Assembly: GCA_947502495.1 (NCBI GenBank)
Contig: CANNAC010000001.1
Span: 806,906-870,905 of the forward strand
Length of the DNA: 64,000 nt
DNA from: an uncultured Flavobacteriaceae bacterium
GTDB lineage: Bacteria > Bacteroidota > Bacteroidia > Flavobacteriales > Flavobacteriaceae
Direction of reading: 5' to 3'
Below the pieces are notes generated by a model. That model did not search any database and had not been told where the DNA came from. It saw only the letters and a list, made by a program, of their open reading frames with translations. Each line of letters begins with the position of its first letter. Positions within the stretch are counted from its first letter, which is position 1. Position numbers and translations under genes: made by a program. Of the stretch, positions 37,446-46,202 are shown one piece after another.

Positions 37446-37865
37446 AACGTTTGCTAACAAAGAACTGATTTTATGAAAGAACACAATACTAACATCACAA
37501 CAACTTGAAAACGAGATCTAGGTCTCACAGAACTGAACGTGATTTTTAGTTGAAAAGAGTGCGGATTATCAATGTTGTCGAAGTCTTAAGCTTCACCGTA
37601 TATATTAACCTTATTGCACTCTTTTGTTCTTTCTGATTTATATATCTTAACTTAATGTTTTATTTAAAATGTAAACTTAAGACGTATACAACTCATAGTT
37701 AATTAATTCAAATTAAGGCGTATTTGGTAAGTCGCCAAATTTTTAAATTTGAAGACTTCCAAGCAAAAAAGATAAATAGTAAAATTTTTAAATTTGACTT
37801 GCGCTTAATTCGAAAATTATTTTTTAATGTACACGCTTCGAGCCATAGACACCACCGCTGTAATC
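37446..37865 (+). repeat. attC-like class-3 element with CAAATTTTTAAATTTG palindrome
   Basis: Starts AAC-GTTTGCT-AAC-AAAG (37446-37461) and holds the 16-bp palindrome at 37736-37751 plus a second AAATTTTTAAATTTG. It ends in TTTTTTAATGTACACGCTTCGAG, similar to the class-3 element at 50898-51083. No gene in this stretch. Confidence 0.5.
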
Positions 37866-37888
37866 CATTACCAGAAACCGCTAACCAA

Positions 37889-38128
37889 TACTAAAATTCT
37901 TTAGATTATGGAAACCCAATTTTGCAAAGTAAAATCAAAGATCTGGTAAATCTTTGGCTGAAATAGCCGCTTGCGGACGTAATTAAAATACAAATAAAAC
38001 CAATGATTCGATTTTTTAGACAAATCAGAAAAGAACGACTTCAAGCACAAATTATACAAGGGGTCCCGTTTGATTTAAAAATAGATATAAGAAAAATTAA
38101 ACGACAGATTCTATATTACTCTAGCTAA
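37889..38128 (+). pseudogene. Remnant of a DUF6090-type cassette (micro-ORF plus truncated gene)
   Basis: 38003-38128 encodes MIRFFRQIRKERLQAQ and then unrelated residues to a stop at 41 aa. The start matches the N terminus of the intact gene at 41111 (MIKFFRKIRQ...), but the membrane helix is lost. Upstream, a frame with one internal stop reads KFFRLWKPNFAK, then NQRSGKSLAEIAACGR, colinear with the intact 33-residue ORF at 40996. Together they look like a decayed copy of the 41-kb unit. Confidence 0.6.
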
Positions 38129-38172
38129 AGTTTAGGACGAATATTAACTAACTAAAACTAATTACAACTATT

Positions 38173-39888
38173 ATGACACTACGATTTTACAAATTAAATA
38201 TAATAATAGCCTGCCTTTTTTTAAGTTCATGTTCTAATAATGAAAAAGAATTTGGCACCATGATTATTCATGGAGGAACCATTTATACAGTAGACTCCAC
38301 ACAGACAACAGTAGAGGCAGTTGTAACAAAAAAGGATAAAATTCTCTTTGCTGGAAGTTTTGAGGAAGCCAAAAGCTATCAAAATGAACAAACGGAACTT
38401 ATAAATTTAGAAGGTAAAACGATGACGCCTGGCTTAATTGAAGGGCATGGTCATTTTATGGGCTTAGGCTATAATGAATTAGAGCTTGACCTTATGAATA
38501 CAAGCAGCTATCAAGATATTGTAGACGCTGTTGCTGAGAAAGTGAAAACGTCTAAACCAGGCGAATGGATTCTTGGTAGAGGTTGGCACCAAAGCAAATG
38601 GGACAGTATGCCAGCAAACACCGTTAAAGGATTTCAAACGCATCATTTACTCAGCGAAATATCACCAGATAATCCTGTCTTTTTAAGTCATGCAAGTGGT
38701 CACGCAGGCTTCGCAAATGCTAAGGCTATGGAAATTGCAGGTTTAAAAGGCTTACGTAAAGAGGGAATCCAGTCGTATAATATGGAAGGAGGAGAAGTGA
38801 TTGTAGATCAATTTGGTATGCCAACAGGTATTTTCAATGAACATGCAATATCTATGATTTACAAGTATATCCCAGAAGAGACGTCAGAAACAAACATGCA
38901 AGCTTTTAATCTAGCTATGGAAGCATGCCATAAAAATGGTATCACTAGTTTTCATGACGCAGGTATTTCAAGTAATACCATAGCACTCTACGATGATATG
39001 AAATCGGCTGGAAAAATGAATGTTAGAATGTACGCTATGTTAAGAGGCGGTGAAGAATTACTTAAGGAATGGTTAGAAAAAGGTCCAAGGATAGATCCAG
39101 ACCATCTTTTTACTATACGCTCTATAAAATTAAGTTGTGATGGTGCTTTAGGTTCTAGAGGTGCTTGGCTTTTAGAACCTTACACAGATCGCCCAGATCA
39201 CTATGGCCATGAAACGCTACCTATGGATCTTGTAAAAGAAGTAGCAATATTAGGACTTCAAAACAATTTTCAAATCTGTTCACATGCTATTGGAGATCGT
39301 GCTAATAGAGAAATTCTGGATCAATATGAATTAGCGTTAAAGGAATTATCTATGTTAGGAACCGATCATAGATTCCGTATTGAACATGCGCAACATCTAC
39401 ATCCAGATGACATTCCTCGTTTTGCTGAATTAGATGTAATTCCTGCAATGCAGGCAATACACTTGTCTTCCGATAGACCTTGGGCCATGGACCGTTTAGG
39501 TGAAAAACGAATCAAAGACGGCGCCTACATGTGGCAAGAGTTATTACAAAGTGGCGTTCCTATTGTTAATGGAACGGACGTGCCTGTAGAACCTCTTAAT
39601 CCTATTGCTAGTTTCTATGCTAGTGTAAGCCGAAAAACACTTAAAGGAACTCCTGAAGGCGGTTATGAGCCAGAACAAAAAATGACACGAATGCAGGCTT
39701 TAAAATCATATACTTTAGATGCTGCTTATGGCGCCTTCGAAGAAAATATTAAAGGTTCTATTCGTAGTGGTAAGCTTGCTGATTTTACCATTTACAATCA
39801 AGATTTGATGACTGTGGAAGAAAATCAGATTTTAAATACGGAAATCGAGATGACCATTTTTAATGGTAATGTCGTTTACAAGAAATAA
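38173..39888 (+). CDS. Amidohydrolase-family lipoprotein (YtcJ-like)
   Basis: 571 residues, lipobox FLSSC (Cys20). Metal-dependent hydrolase of the amidohydrolase superfamily: the first-strand motif EGHGHFM (HxH), FHDAG, CDGALGSRGA, ICSHAIGDRAN and the late NGTDVPVEPLNP with the catalytic Asp follow the YtcJ/exoenzyme-regulatory-protein pattern. Acts in the periplasm on an unknown amide or cyclic amide. It lies inside the array; an AAC-N8-AAC arm follows the stop at 39897. Confidence 0.85.
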   Translation: MTLRFYKLNIIIACLFLSSCSNNEKEFGTMIIHGGTIYTVDSTQTTVEAVVTKKDKILFAGSFEEAKSYQNEQTELINLEGKTMTPGLIEGHGHFMGLGYNELELDLMNTSSYQDIVDAVAEKVKTSKPGEWILGRGWHQSKWDSMPANTVKGFQTHHLLSEISPDNPVFLSHASGHAGFANAKAMEIAGLKGLRKEGIQSYNMEGGEVIVDQFGMPTGIFNEHAISMIYKYIPEETSETNMQAFNLAMEACHKNGITSFHDAGISSNTIALYDDMKSAGKMNVRMYAMLRGGEELLKEWLEKGPRIDPDHLFTIRSIKLSCDGALGSRGAWLLEPYTDRPDHYGHETLPMDLVKEVAILGLQNNFQICSHAIGDRANREILDQYELALKELSMLGTDHRFRIEHAQHLHPDDIPRFAELDVIPAMQAIHLSSDRPWAMDRLGEKRIKDGAYMWQELLQSGVPIVNGTDVPVEPLNPIASFYASVSRKTLKGTPEGGYEPEQKMTRMQALKSYTLDAAYGAFEENIKGSIRSGKLADFTIYNQDLMTVEENQILNTEIEMTIFNGNVVYKK

Positions 39889-39891
39889 ACA

Positions 39892-39909
39892 AAATAACGA
39901 AAGCACAAC
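39892..39909 (+). repeat. Cassette-end arm, copy 1 of 3
   Basis: AAATAACGAAAGCACAAC, identical at 41876-41893 and 45995-46012; each follows the stop of a gene or gene remnant and starts an attC-like element. Confidence 0.75.
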
Positions 39910-40035
39910 AACGTACCTCGTTAATTTTTAATACAATACCAGCTTACAAACATTTCTACGGAATATTCTATCTGGGTTTTATTTGCTAAATTAAGTGCTT
40001 AACAACGCCACTAATTATATACAAATCGGTTAACG
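39903..40035 (+). repeat. attC-like variant element G
   Basis: GCACAAC (39903-39909) to core GTTAACG (40029-40035), 133 bp, sharing ~46 bp with element H (30033-30078). The cassette-start pattern GTT-AACGACA-ATT follows it before the VOC gene. Confidence 0.5.
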
Positions 40036-40048
40036 ACAATTATAAAAA

Positions 40049-40957
40049 ATGAATAGTTTCCTGGAAATAAAATTTAAAATTCCCCTGTTTGTCTGTGCTG
40101 CGCTACTATTTCAAATGCTTGGCTGTAAACAGGTATCTGAAAATGCGGATGCGACTGAAAATACAATGAAAGCTAATTTTCATCATGTGCATCTAAATGT
40201 CAGAGATAGAGATTCAACTATGGCATATTATGAAAAATACTTTGGAGCAACTCGAGTAAAATACCGAGACCAAGCGGACGCGCTATTTACGGAAAAATCC
40301 TTTTTATTAATGCATCTTGTGGATAACAAGCCATCAACACATTTAGGTTCTAGTTTATGGCATATTGGTTGGTCTGGTGTAGATGGGCAATCTGAATATG
40401 ATTGGAGAGTAAAAGAAGGAATAGCGATTCATACACCTATTACGCCACTTGACGATAATTTTTGGATGTACTTTCTTGGCCCAGAACAGGAAGTTATAGA
40501 GGTGTATACAGGGAATAAAAACCATCGATTTGAACACATACACTTACTAGCCACTAATGTGGATAAAACGATGGATTGGTTCGAATCTAATTTGGGTTTG
40601 ATTCCTGTATATGAAAAGGCAAAACAATGGGAGAACAACAAGCTTCGGTGGAAATGGAATTTACTAACCATCGATAATATGAATATCATTGTGTTTGGCA
40701 AACCAGTGGAGGAAGAATCATGGTGGCCTAAAGAAAAAATCAAACCAACGGATGGTAGCGCACTAGATCATATTAGTTTTTCATTTGAAAATATTGAGCC
40801 AGTAATGGATAAAATGAGAGCTGCTGGGTTAGATATTGTACAGGAAATAGAAATAGATCCTATTTATGGTATGAAAAGTTTTTTCGTTAGAGGCCTTGAC
40901 AGCTTGCTGGTTGAAATAGTAGAAGAAAAGCCAATCCCTGAAGGTATCTGGCGCTGA
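40049..40957 (+). CDS. VOC (glyoxalase/dioxygenase-fold) lipoprotein
   Basis: 302 residues, lipobox QMLGC (Cys26). Two vicinal-oxygen-chelate modules: FHHVHLNVRDRDSTMAYYEKYFGA from about 48, and EHIHLLATNVDKTMDWFESNLGL from about 164. The second pairs with LDHISFSFENIEPVMDKMRAAG and a terminal SLLVEIVEE. His and Glu residues at strand starts and ends could bind a metal. Periplasmic; substrate unknown. An envelope location is unusual for this fold. Confidence 0.75.
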   Translation: MNSFLEIKFKIPLFVCAALLFQMLGCKQVSENADATENTMKANFHHVHLNVRDRDSTMAYYEKYFGATRVKYRDQADALFTEKSFLLMHLVDNKPSTHLGSSLWHIGWSGVDGQSEYDWRVKEGIAIHTPITPLDDNFWMYFLGPEQEVIEVYTGNKNHRFEHIHLLATNVDKTMDWFESNLGLIPVYEKAKQWENNKLRWKWNLLTIDNMNIIVFGKPVEEESWWPKEKIKPTDGSALDHISFSFENIEPVMDKMRAAGLDIVQEIEIDPIYGMKSFFVRGLDSLLVEIVEEKPIPEGIWR

Positions 40958-40995
40958 TAACACATTGTGCTTCATTAGGACTAACCAACAACCAA

Positions 40996-41097
40996 ATGAT
41001 AAAATTATTTAGATTATCGAAACATAATTTTGTAAAACCAAATCACAGGTCTAGTAGACCTTTGGGAGAGATAGCCGCTTGCGGTCGTCTTAAATAA
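40996..41097 (+). CDS. 33-residue ORF preceding the DUF6090-like gene
   Basis: Reads MIKLFRLSKHNFVKPNHRSS then RPLGEIAACGRLK and ends 13 bp before the DUF6090-like ATG. A colinear copy (with a stop) precedes the truncated DUF6090 remnant at 38003, so the segment travels with the gene. It could be a leader peptide coupled to translation of the next gene, or an RNA/DNA element; both are inferences. Confidence 0.4.
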   Translation: MIKLFRLSKHNFVKPNHRSSRPLGEIAACGRLK

Positions 41098-41110
41098 CCG
41101 CTTTAAAAAT

Positions 41111-41881
41111 ATGATTAAGTTCTTTCGTAAGATTAGACAAAACTTACTTTCACAAGGAAAAACTGGAAAGTATTTTAAATATGCCGTTGGAGAAATAGTT
41201 CTTGTGGTTATTGGGATTTTAATTGCTTTACAAATAAATAACTGGAACGAAAATAGGAAAATACTAAAACAAGAAACACAGATTTATGAAGAACTTAAAA
41301 GCGATTTGTTGCTAACCAAAAAGGATATACTCCAAGTAATTTCAAAGAATAAAGAAGTTATCCAATCCAATCAACAATTATTGAATGCTATTGGTAATAA
41401 AAAACCCTATTTCGATACCATGTATAGCCTTTTCGCAAATGTTGGTGAAGACTTTAAAATATTTCCTAAAACAAGTGCTTTTGAAAATTTAAAAAATAGT
41501 GGTTTGAATGTCTTATCCAATGATAGTCTACGTATTTCAATAACCAATTTATTTCAATTAGAACTAAAGCGTTTAGTAGATGAAACAGGAATGAAAAGTG
41601 CCGACATGATGCAGAAATTATTTCCTTACCAATTCAAATATTTATTTGCCGATACAAACAAACCTGTAACTTATGGATTTATACATTCAGATTCCATAAC
41701 TGTTTACAAATTAGGAATAAAGAACTACGACCAACTTTTAACAGACAATAACCTTTTATTGACACTACAACTTGTGTTTTATAATAGGAGTTTATTTATA
41801 GATGAAGAAGTAAAAGTTGTGGAATCTATAGACAATGTGCTTGATAAAATTGAGGTGGAACTTAATAGTAAAAACAAATAA
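41111..41881 (+). CDS. DUF6090-like membrane protein
   Basis: 256 residues. MIKFFRKIRQNLLSQGKTGKYFKYAVGE is followed by one transmembrane helix (VVIGILIALQI, ~33-43) and NNWNENRK, the hallmark start of the DUF6090 family common in Flavobacteriaceae (name from memory). The remaining ~200 residues are helical and extracytoplasmic. Function unknown. The unit is bracketed by TTGTGCTTCATT (40965) and its near-complement ending GCACAAC (41893). Remnants of relatives lie at 38.0 and 45.9 kb. Confidence 0.75.
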   Translation: MIKFFRKIRQNLLSQGKTGKYFKYAVGEIVLVVIGILIALQINNWNENRKILKQETQIYEELKSDLLLTKKDILQVISKNKEVIQSNQQLLNAIGNKKPYFDTMYSLFANVGEDFKIFPKTSAFENLKNSGLNVLSNDSLRISITNLFQLELKRLVDETGMKSADMMQKLFPYQFKYLFADTNKPVTYGFIHSDSITVYKLGIKNYDQLLTDNNLLLTLQLVFYNRSLFIDEEVKVVESIDNVLDKIEVELNSKNK

Positions 41882-41893
41882 CGAAAGCACAAC
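41876..41893 (+). repeat. Cassette-end arm, copy 2 of 3
   Basis: AAATAACGAAAGCACAAC; complementary (one inserted base) to the cassette start at 40965-40977. Confidence 0.75.
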
Positions 41894-42040
41894 CACACAT
41901 ATAATTAATTACCAGCTTCTCTCCTACTTACAAAAGGTTTCGCAGATTTTCTGTCTGTTATACGGTTTCCCGTAAGGAGATTATGAAGTCTTGTGATATC
42001 TTCGAATGGCGAAGTATTTGTAATATACATATCATTCTCC
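41887..42040 (+). repeat. attC-like class-2 element E (right end lost)
   Basis: GCACAAC, then the shared block TTACCAGCTTCTC..CCTACTTACAAAAGG, the TACGG-TTTC-CCGTA hairpin and CTTCGAATGGCGAAG hairpin. It lacks the palindrome and GTT core found in elements C and D. Confidence 0.5.
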
Positions 42041-42090
42041 AATTCAATAAATGGTAATCAATAAAACAACCAAAATAAATATTTAACTTC

Positions 42091-42654
42091 ATGAAAAAAC
42101 TATTCTTAGCTTTAACATTAAGCATTTCTTTATTTGCATATGCACAAGAAACAAAATCAAATTCAGATACACGAAAATTCATTGATAATGCAGATTTTAC
42201 TCAAATAAATAAAGATTGGAGTCAAGTAGCAGAATTTAAATCTGGACTTGGTGAAGTCGTATCGTTTTTTCCTGTAGAGGCAATTAATTTAAAAACTAAT
42301 GAAAAGATTAAGTCACTACAAATGGATATGAATGTGATTTATAAATCTATGGGTAAAACTTATAATTATTATAAAAACTCTTGGATTGACATTGAAGAGA
42401 TTGACGCCTTTATATTCTTTATTGAAGAATATATAATACCTAATATTGAAGGTAAAACCGATAATAAACAATCAGTAACCTATTTATTCAATTCAAAAGA
42501 AATTGGATTCAATTTTCGTATAGAAAAAAATAGAAGAAGAATATCCATTTTTCTAAAAGATCATGGAATAACAGACCATGAACATTATTTTTGGACCGAA
42601 AGTCAAGTTAATAAAATCCCAGCATTGTTAGTAATGCTTAAAGCAATAAAGTGA
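42091..42654 (+). CDS. Secreted protein of unknown function
   Basis: 187 residues with a signal peptide (MKKLFLALTLSISLFAYAQ). The mature part is mixed alpha/beta, rich in Lys/Asn/Phe, with no recognised motif. Located between two class-2 elements, so probable cassette cargo. Confidence 0.6.
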   Translation: MKKLFLALTLSISLFAYAQETKSNSDTRKFIDNADFTQINKDWSQVAEFKSGLGEVVSFFPVEAINLKTNEKIKSLQMDMNVIYKSMGKTYNYYKNSWIDIEEIDAFIFFIEEYIIPNIEGKTDNKQSVTYLFNSKEIGFNFRIEKNRRRISIFLKDHGITDHEHYFWTESQVNKIPALLVMLKAIK

Positions 42655-42659
42655 TTTAA

Positions 42660-42770
42660 AGTATTACTTATAATTTATTACTAGCTTCTCGCCCACTTTT
42701 ACAAAGGTCTTCGTAGATTTTCTGTCTATACAGTTTGCCGCAAGGAAATTGCTAATAATCATCTATAAGA
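42660..42770 (+). repeat. attC-like class-2 element F (partial)
   Basis: Shares TTATTACTAGCTTCTCGCCCAC, CTTCGTAGATTTTCTGTCTA and a degenerate TACAG-TTTG-CCGCA hairpin with elements D and E; the right half is missing. Confidence 0.45.
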
Positions 42771-42781
42771 TAAACACAATT

Positions 42782-43024
42782 ATGAAAAAAATTTTAAAAC
42801 TAATATTAACCATCCTTATTATTACATTCTTTTATGGATTAATTAGAGGTATTTATGATGGTAATTTAAATTCAAAATCGAGTATATTATCAATTGGTTT
42901 AACAGCAAATGGGATGAATCCTATAAGTGCATTTGGTTACAGACTAGGGATTCATACTAACCCAGAAATACAACAAAAAATTAATTCTTTACAAAGTGAC
43001 TTAGATTCATTCGATAATGATTAA
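42782..43024 (+). CDS. Small single-pass membrane protein
   Basis: 80 residues from the ATG at 42782; an upstream TTG at 42749 falls in the repeat element and is not used. Hydrophobic helix ~5-22, then a polar tail ending in acidic residues. No family recognised. Confidence 0.5.
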   Translation: MKKILKLILTILIITFFYGLIRGIYDGNLNSKSSILSIGLTANGMNPISAFGYRLGIHTNPEIQQKINSLQSDLDSFDND

Positions 43025-43047
43025 AATTTAAAAGAGTTTAACCCTAA

Positions 43048-43230
43048 TGAGATTACAAGCCTTATTTAATCTTCGAGTAGCGAAGTAATGTAAATAACTT
43101 TACCAATATACGTAGAACTACGTATTGTACATAAAGGGTTTAAATGGTAGTTTCGCTTTACTGACTTTATAACTAAAGATGCTTTATTAATGAATAAAAG
43201 GGACTTTGGTTGTTATATAACGAGTTGGCA
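43048..43230 (+). repeat. attC-like long element C
   Basis: Contains CTTCGAGTAGCGAAG, the perfect palindrome ATACGTAG-AA-CTACGTAT (43108-43125), AAAGGGTTTAAATGGTAGTTTCGC, and ends GTTGTTATATAACGA + core GTTGGCA (43224-43230). Confidence 0.6.
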
Positions 43231-43247
43231 TTAATTTGACCCAAACT

Positions 43248-44027
43248 ATGAAAATACCGATTTTAGCAATATTATTTCTTTCTATTAATTCTGTTTTCGG
43301 ACAAATTAAAGGTGTCGAATTCAACGAAATAATTCCAGAATATATAATTGCTGTTTGGGAAAATGACGGAACCTCAAATAATGCGGAATTTAATGCATCT
43401 GAATTAAATCAAATTAAGGATTTTTTTGTCGAATTAAGTAAAAGACAAAACGATATAACCTCTAATCAGTTTTTAAACAAACCGACTGACAATACTCTGA
43501 TTGCTCATTATCTGAATACTAAACTAAAATGGAATTCATTCAATGGTCCACACGTTGGACTAAAAAAACTATCAACCAAAAAGGTCGTTAAAAACTCAAT
43601 TAAAGACTTACCGACAAGGAATGAACTTTTAGCTTTTTATTATAGTTCAATCTTCATAGATGTTTTGAATAAACAAAAGCCAATGGATTTAGCGGAAACA
43701 AACATTGACTTAGAAAACCTAAATCTTGAAAATGATACGGAAAAAGCAATACTTTTTTTAACTGCAATGAGACACGTTGGATTTCAAGTAAGTTCTTATG
43801 CAACAGCTCGATTTCCTGATAATTGCTTTAGAGCAATAGAATATGTGGAAAATATGCCAAAATTTAATGGAAAAGCATTTTATGAGTTTGACTTACCAAA
43901 ATTCGAGGATTTTAAAATAGAAGTTGATAAACGAAAACCAAAAATGAGTTTTAAAGAAAGATATATTCCTGAATTTGGAAAAGCAAAATTAGGAATTGAA
44001 AAATGTTTAGCGGAAGAAAAAAACTAA
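43248..44027 (+). CDS. Secreted protein of unknown function (cassette)
   Basis: About 259 residues from the ATG at 43248; the longer frame starts at a TTG within the cassette arm. Signal peptide MKIPILAILFLSINSVFGQ. Helical mature part, no recognised motif. The stop codon lies in the 3' arm (44022-44034), which pairs at 10 of 13 positions with GTTGGCATTAATT at 43224. Confidence 0.6.
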   Translation: MKIPILAILFLSINSVFGQIKGVEFNEIIPEYIIAVWENDGTSNNAEFNASELNQIKDFFVELSKRQNDITSNQFLNKPTDNTLIAHYLNTKLKWNSFNGPHVGLKKLSTKKVVKNSIKDLPTRNELLAFYYSSIFIDVLNKQKPMDLAETNIDLENLNLENDTEKAILFLTAMRHVGFQVSSYATARFPDNCFRAIEYVENMPKFNGKAFYEFDLPKFEDFKIEVDKRKPKMSFKERYIPEFGKAKLGIEKCLAEEKN

Positions 44028-44066
44028 TGGCAGCACCGTGTATCTTTAATTGCTTGGTCTGTGTGT
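44022..44066 (+). repeat. attC-like left half after the 43.2-kb cassette
   Basis: AAC-TAATGGC-AGC followed by ACCGTGTATCTTTAATTGCTTGG, aligning with the left half of site K. No right half was found before the next gene. Confidence 0.45.
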
Positions 44067-44202
44067 ACTCGAAAATTCCTTCTTTATATGTAGTTAATAT
44101 ATTACTTATCACTATATTAGTGCTTCCTAAACCATGGCTAGCCTTTCTTCTGCTCTATCTTTTTGAGTTGATTTTTGACGAATCTTTTAAAAAATCTACT
44201 TA

Positions 44203-44673
44203 ATGAAAAACACTACGCTAGTAGCATGTCTGTTATTCGCTACACATTTAATTTATGCACAACAAAGCATGCTAGCATCTGGAGGAGAAGCCACAAGTAG
44301 TGGTGGTTCATCCAGTTATTCTGTAGGTCAATTAGTTTATTCTACTAATACAGGTGGAGGTACAGTTTCTCAAGGTGTACAACAAAGTATTGAACTCTTT
44401 ACACTAAATAATACAGAGCTTACAACAGTAAATTTGACTGCTGTAACCTATCCTAATCCAACAACGGATTATGTTGTGCTAGCATTAACCGATGCTACGC
44501 TTACCAATTTAAGTTATGAACTTTATGATTTACAAAGCAGATTAGTTGCTAATGGGGAATTAACCCAAGCGAACACCCAAATTGATATGCAAAACACAGC
44601 CTCAGGGACTTATATTCTTAAAGTGAATCAAAACAACCATGAATTAAAAACTTTTAAAATTATTAAAAAATGA
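44203..44673 (+). CDS. Small T9SS-sorted surface protein
   Basis: 156 residues: signal peptide (to ~19, IYAQ), SMLASGGEATSSGGSSSYSVGQLVYST with a Gly/Ser-rich body, then a type A sorting domain (TYPNPTTDYVVL, YELYDLQSRLVANGEL, SGTYILKVNQN, FKIIKK). This compact form commonly precedes a larger surface protein gene in flavobacteria. Its TGA overlaps the next ATG (ATGA). Confidence 0.8.
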   Translation: MKNTTLVACLLFATHLIYAQQSMLASGGEATSSGGSSSYSVGQLVYSTNTGGGTVSQGVQQSIELFTLNNTELTTVNLTAVTYPNPTTDYVVLALTDATLTNLSYELYDLQSRLVANGELTQANTQIDMQNTASGTYILKVNQNNHELKTFKIIKK

Positions 44674-45767
44674 AAAAATTATACACTTTAATAACCACAA
44701 TGTTTTTTACTGCAATTAGTTTTGCACAAGCACCAGAAAAGTTGAGTTACCAAGCGGTGATAAGAGATAGTGGAGATAATTTAATAAGCAACCAAGCCGT
44801 TGGTATGCAAATAAGCATATTACAAGATGGTACAGCGGTTTATACTGAAACCCAAACACCAACAGCCAATGTTAATGGTTTAGTAAGTTTAGAAATTGGA
44901 ACAGGAGCCACAACAGATAATTTTTCAAATATTGACTGGGCTACAGGTACATATTTTATAAAAACAGAAACCGACCCAGCAGGAGGGGCAAATTATACCA
45001 TAACGGGCACCAGCCAGTTATTAAGTGTGCCTTATGCCCTGCATGCCGAAACAGCAGTAAGTGTAACAGAAACCCAAACATTTGCAGATGTTGTTGCTTT
45101 AGGTAATACTGCAAATACACAACTAAAAAGTGTAACCGACCCCACTGATGCTCAGGATGCAGCTACAAAAGCTTATGTTGATATATTACAAGCGCAAATA
45201 GCAGCTTTAGATGAAAGAATAAAGTTGGTAGAGCCAGCTGAGGTTGGTGATTTTAGAGTAGGTGGTGTTGTGTTTTGGGTTGATCCAACCGATAAAATCC
45301 ACGGTTTAGTATGTGCAATTGAAGATCAGGCTGAATTTATAAAGTATATAGATCTTCATGTTCAAAGTATACACGGAGCAAGATTTAATGCAATAGGTAC
45401 AGGCGCAGCTAACACAGATGCCATTATTGCAACACAAGGCGGCGCAACCAACTATGCTGCGGCTAAAGCAAGATTTAATGGGGCTGGGGAAGCTACCGAA
45501 TGGTTTTTGCCAAGTATAGATGAATTGATTGAAATGTATAAACATAAAGATATTATAAATACTACAGCCCTGGCTAATAGAGGGGGTAGCTTTACAGATG
45601 AATTTACCTACTGGAGTTCATCGTTATTTTTAGATAACGATGATCCCGGATCAAATGAACAGGTGTATGTGCATGAATTCGAATTTGACAGTAGTAGTGA
45701 GGATGGTGTTAAGCTCTATCTAAAAAACGGTAATAGATTCTCCGTACGTAAGGTTAAAGCTTTTTAA
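44670..45767 (+). CDS. Secreted protein with C-terminal DUF1566-like domain
   Basis: 365 residues. Signal peptide (to ~19, SFAQ); PEKLSYQAVIRDSGDNLI...VSLEIGTG...PYALHAE is a conserved N-terminal surface module of Bacteroidota; a helix TKAYVDILQAQIAALDERIKLVE (~168-190) may trimerise. The C-terminal ~170 residues (VGGVVFWVDPTDKIHGLVCA...EWFLPSIDELIEMYKHK...YWSSS...FSVRKVKAF) resemble DUF1566/FGE-like domains. Translationally coupled to the preceding sorted protein, with which it may form a surface complex. Confidence 0.75.
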   Translation: MKKLYTLITTMFFTAISFAQAPEKLSYQAVIRDSGDNLISNQAVGMQISILQDGTAVYTETQTPTANVNGLVSLEIGTGATTDNFSNIDWATGTYFIKTETDPAGGANYTITGTSQLLSVPYALHAETAVSVTETQTFADVVALGNTANTQLKSVTDPTDAQDAATKAYVDILQAQIAALDERIKLVEPAEVGDFRVGGVVFWVDPTDKIHGLVCAIEDQAEFIKYIDLHVQSIHGARFNAIGTGAANTDAIIATQGGATNYAAAKARFNGAGEATEWFLPSIDELIEMYKHKDIINTTALANRGGSFTDEFTYWSSSLFLDNDDPGSNEQVYVHEFEFDSSSEDGVKLYLKNGNRFSVRKVKAF

Positions 45768-45859
45768 TTATTTTACAATTTAATTAATACCGCTTTTGGC
45801 GAATCTTGTTTTAAAAAATATTAAAACCCAACAGTGCGGTCTTATCCCCTATTCCTGTA

Positions 45860-46000
45860 ATGGTTTTTAATAGCGTTAACTGCTCTTGTTGTTCTGATTT
45901 CACTAAGCTTAACAACCTGGTTTCTAATCATTATCCTAGGTTAGAAAATCATCTAAAAAACATCATTGAAATTATAAAAAAAGAATTAGAAAATAAATAA
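45860..46000 (+). pseudogene. C-terminal fragment of a DUF6090-like gene
   Basis: A short frame ending LENHLKNIIEIIKKELENK, similar in character to the C terminus of the 41111 protein (IDNVLDKIEVELNSKNK). Its stop is followed by the same 13 bases (CGAAAGCACAAC...) as that gene. The upstream 25 residues do not look like the family. Probably the tail of a deleted cassette. Confidence 0.5.
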
Positions 46001-46012
46001 CGAAAGCACAAC
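45995..46012 (+). repeat. Cassette-end arm, copy 3 of 3
   Basis: AAATAACGAAAGCACAAC, identical to 39892-39909 and 41876-41893. Confidence 0.75.
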
Positions 46013-46140
46013 AGTTGGTACAAGAAAACGTAGTGCATTTTAAAAGCCCTTAGTTTCGGTTTATTACTTAATTAAATATAAATATGTTGCTTTTGTTTTT
46101 CTCTTCAATGCTAAATTTTATATTTAGCCTACTTTGTAAA

Positions 46141-46185
46141 TAAAAAAGGACGTTTGAACTATCTTCAAACGTCCTATGTTTTTAA
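46141..46185 (-). terminator. Terminator of the sulfur-gene operon
   Basis: AGGACGTTTGAA (46147-46158) pairs perfectly with 46164-46175 over 12 bp; the left A-run is a U-run for minus-strand transcripts from the DoxDA gene. Confidence 0.8.
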
Positions 46186-46202
46186 TACATTGTTAGCTTT
46201 TG

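Larger units (their letters stand above)
45768..46202. other. Intergenic region with gene remnant, array repeat and terminator
   Basis: 435 bp. It contains the C-terminal remnant of a DUF6090-like gene, a cassette-end arm and the doxDA terminator; nothing else is recognised. Confidence 0.6.

Noticed and set aside
44003-44203. 66-residue ORF after the 43.2-kb cassette
   Set aside because: It overlaps the end of a gene in another frame and reads through the attC-like left half; no start context or recognisable sequence.
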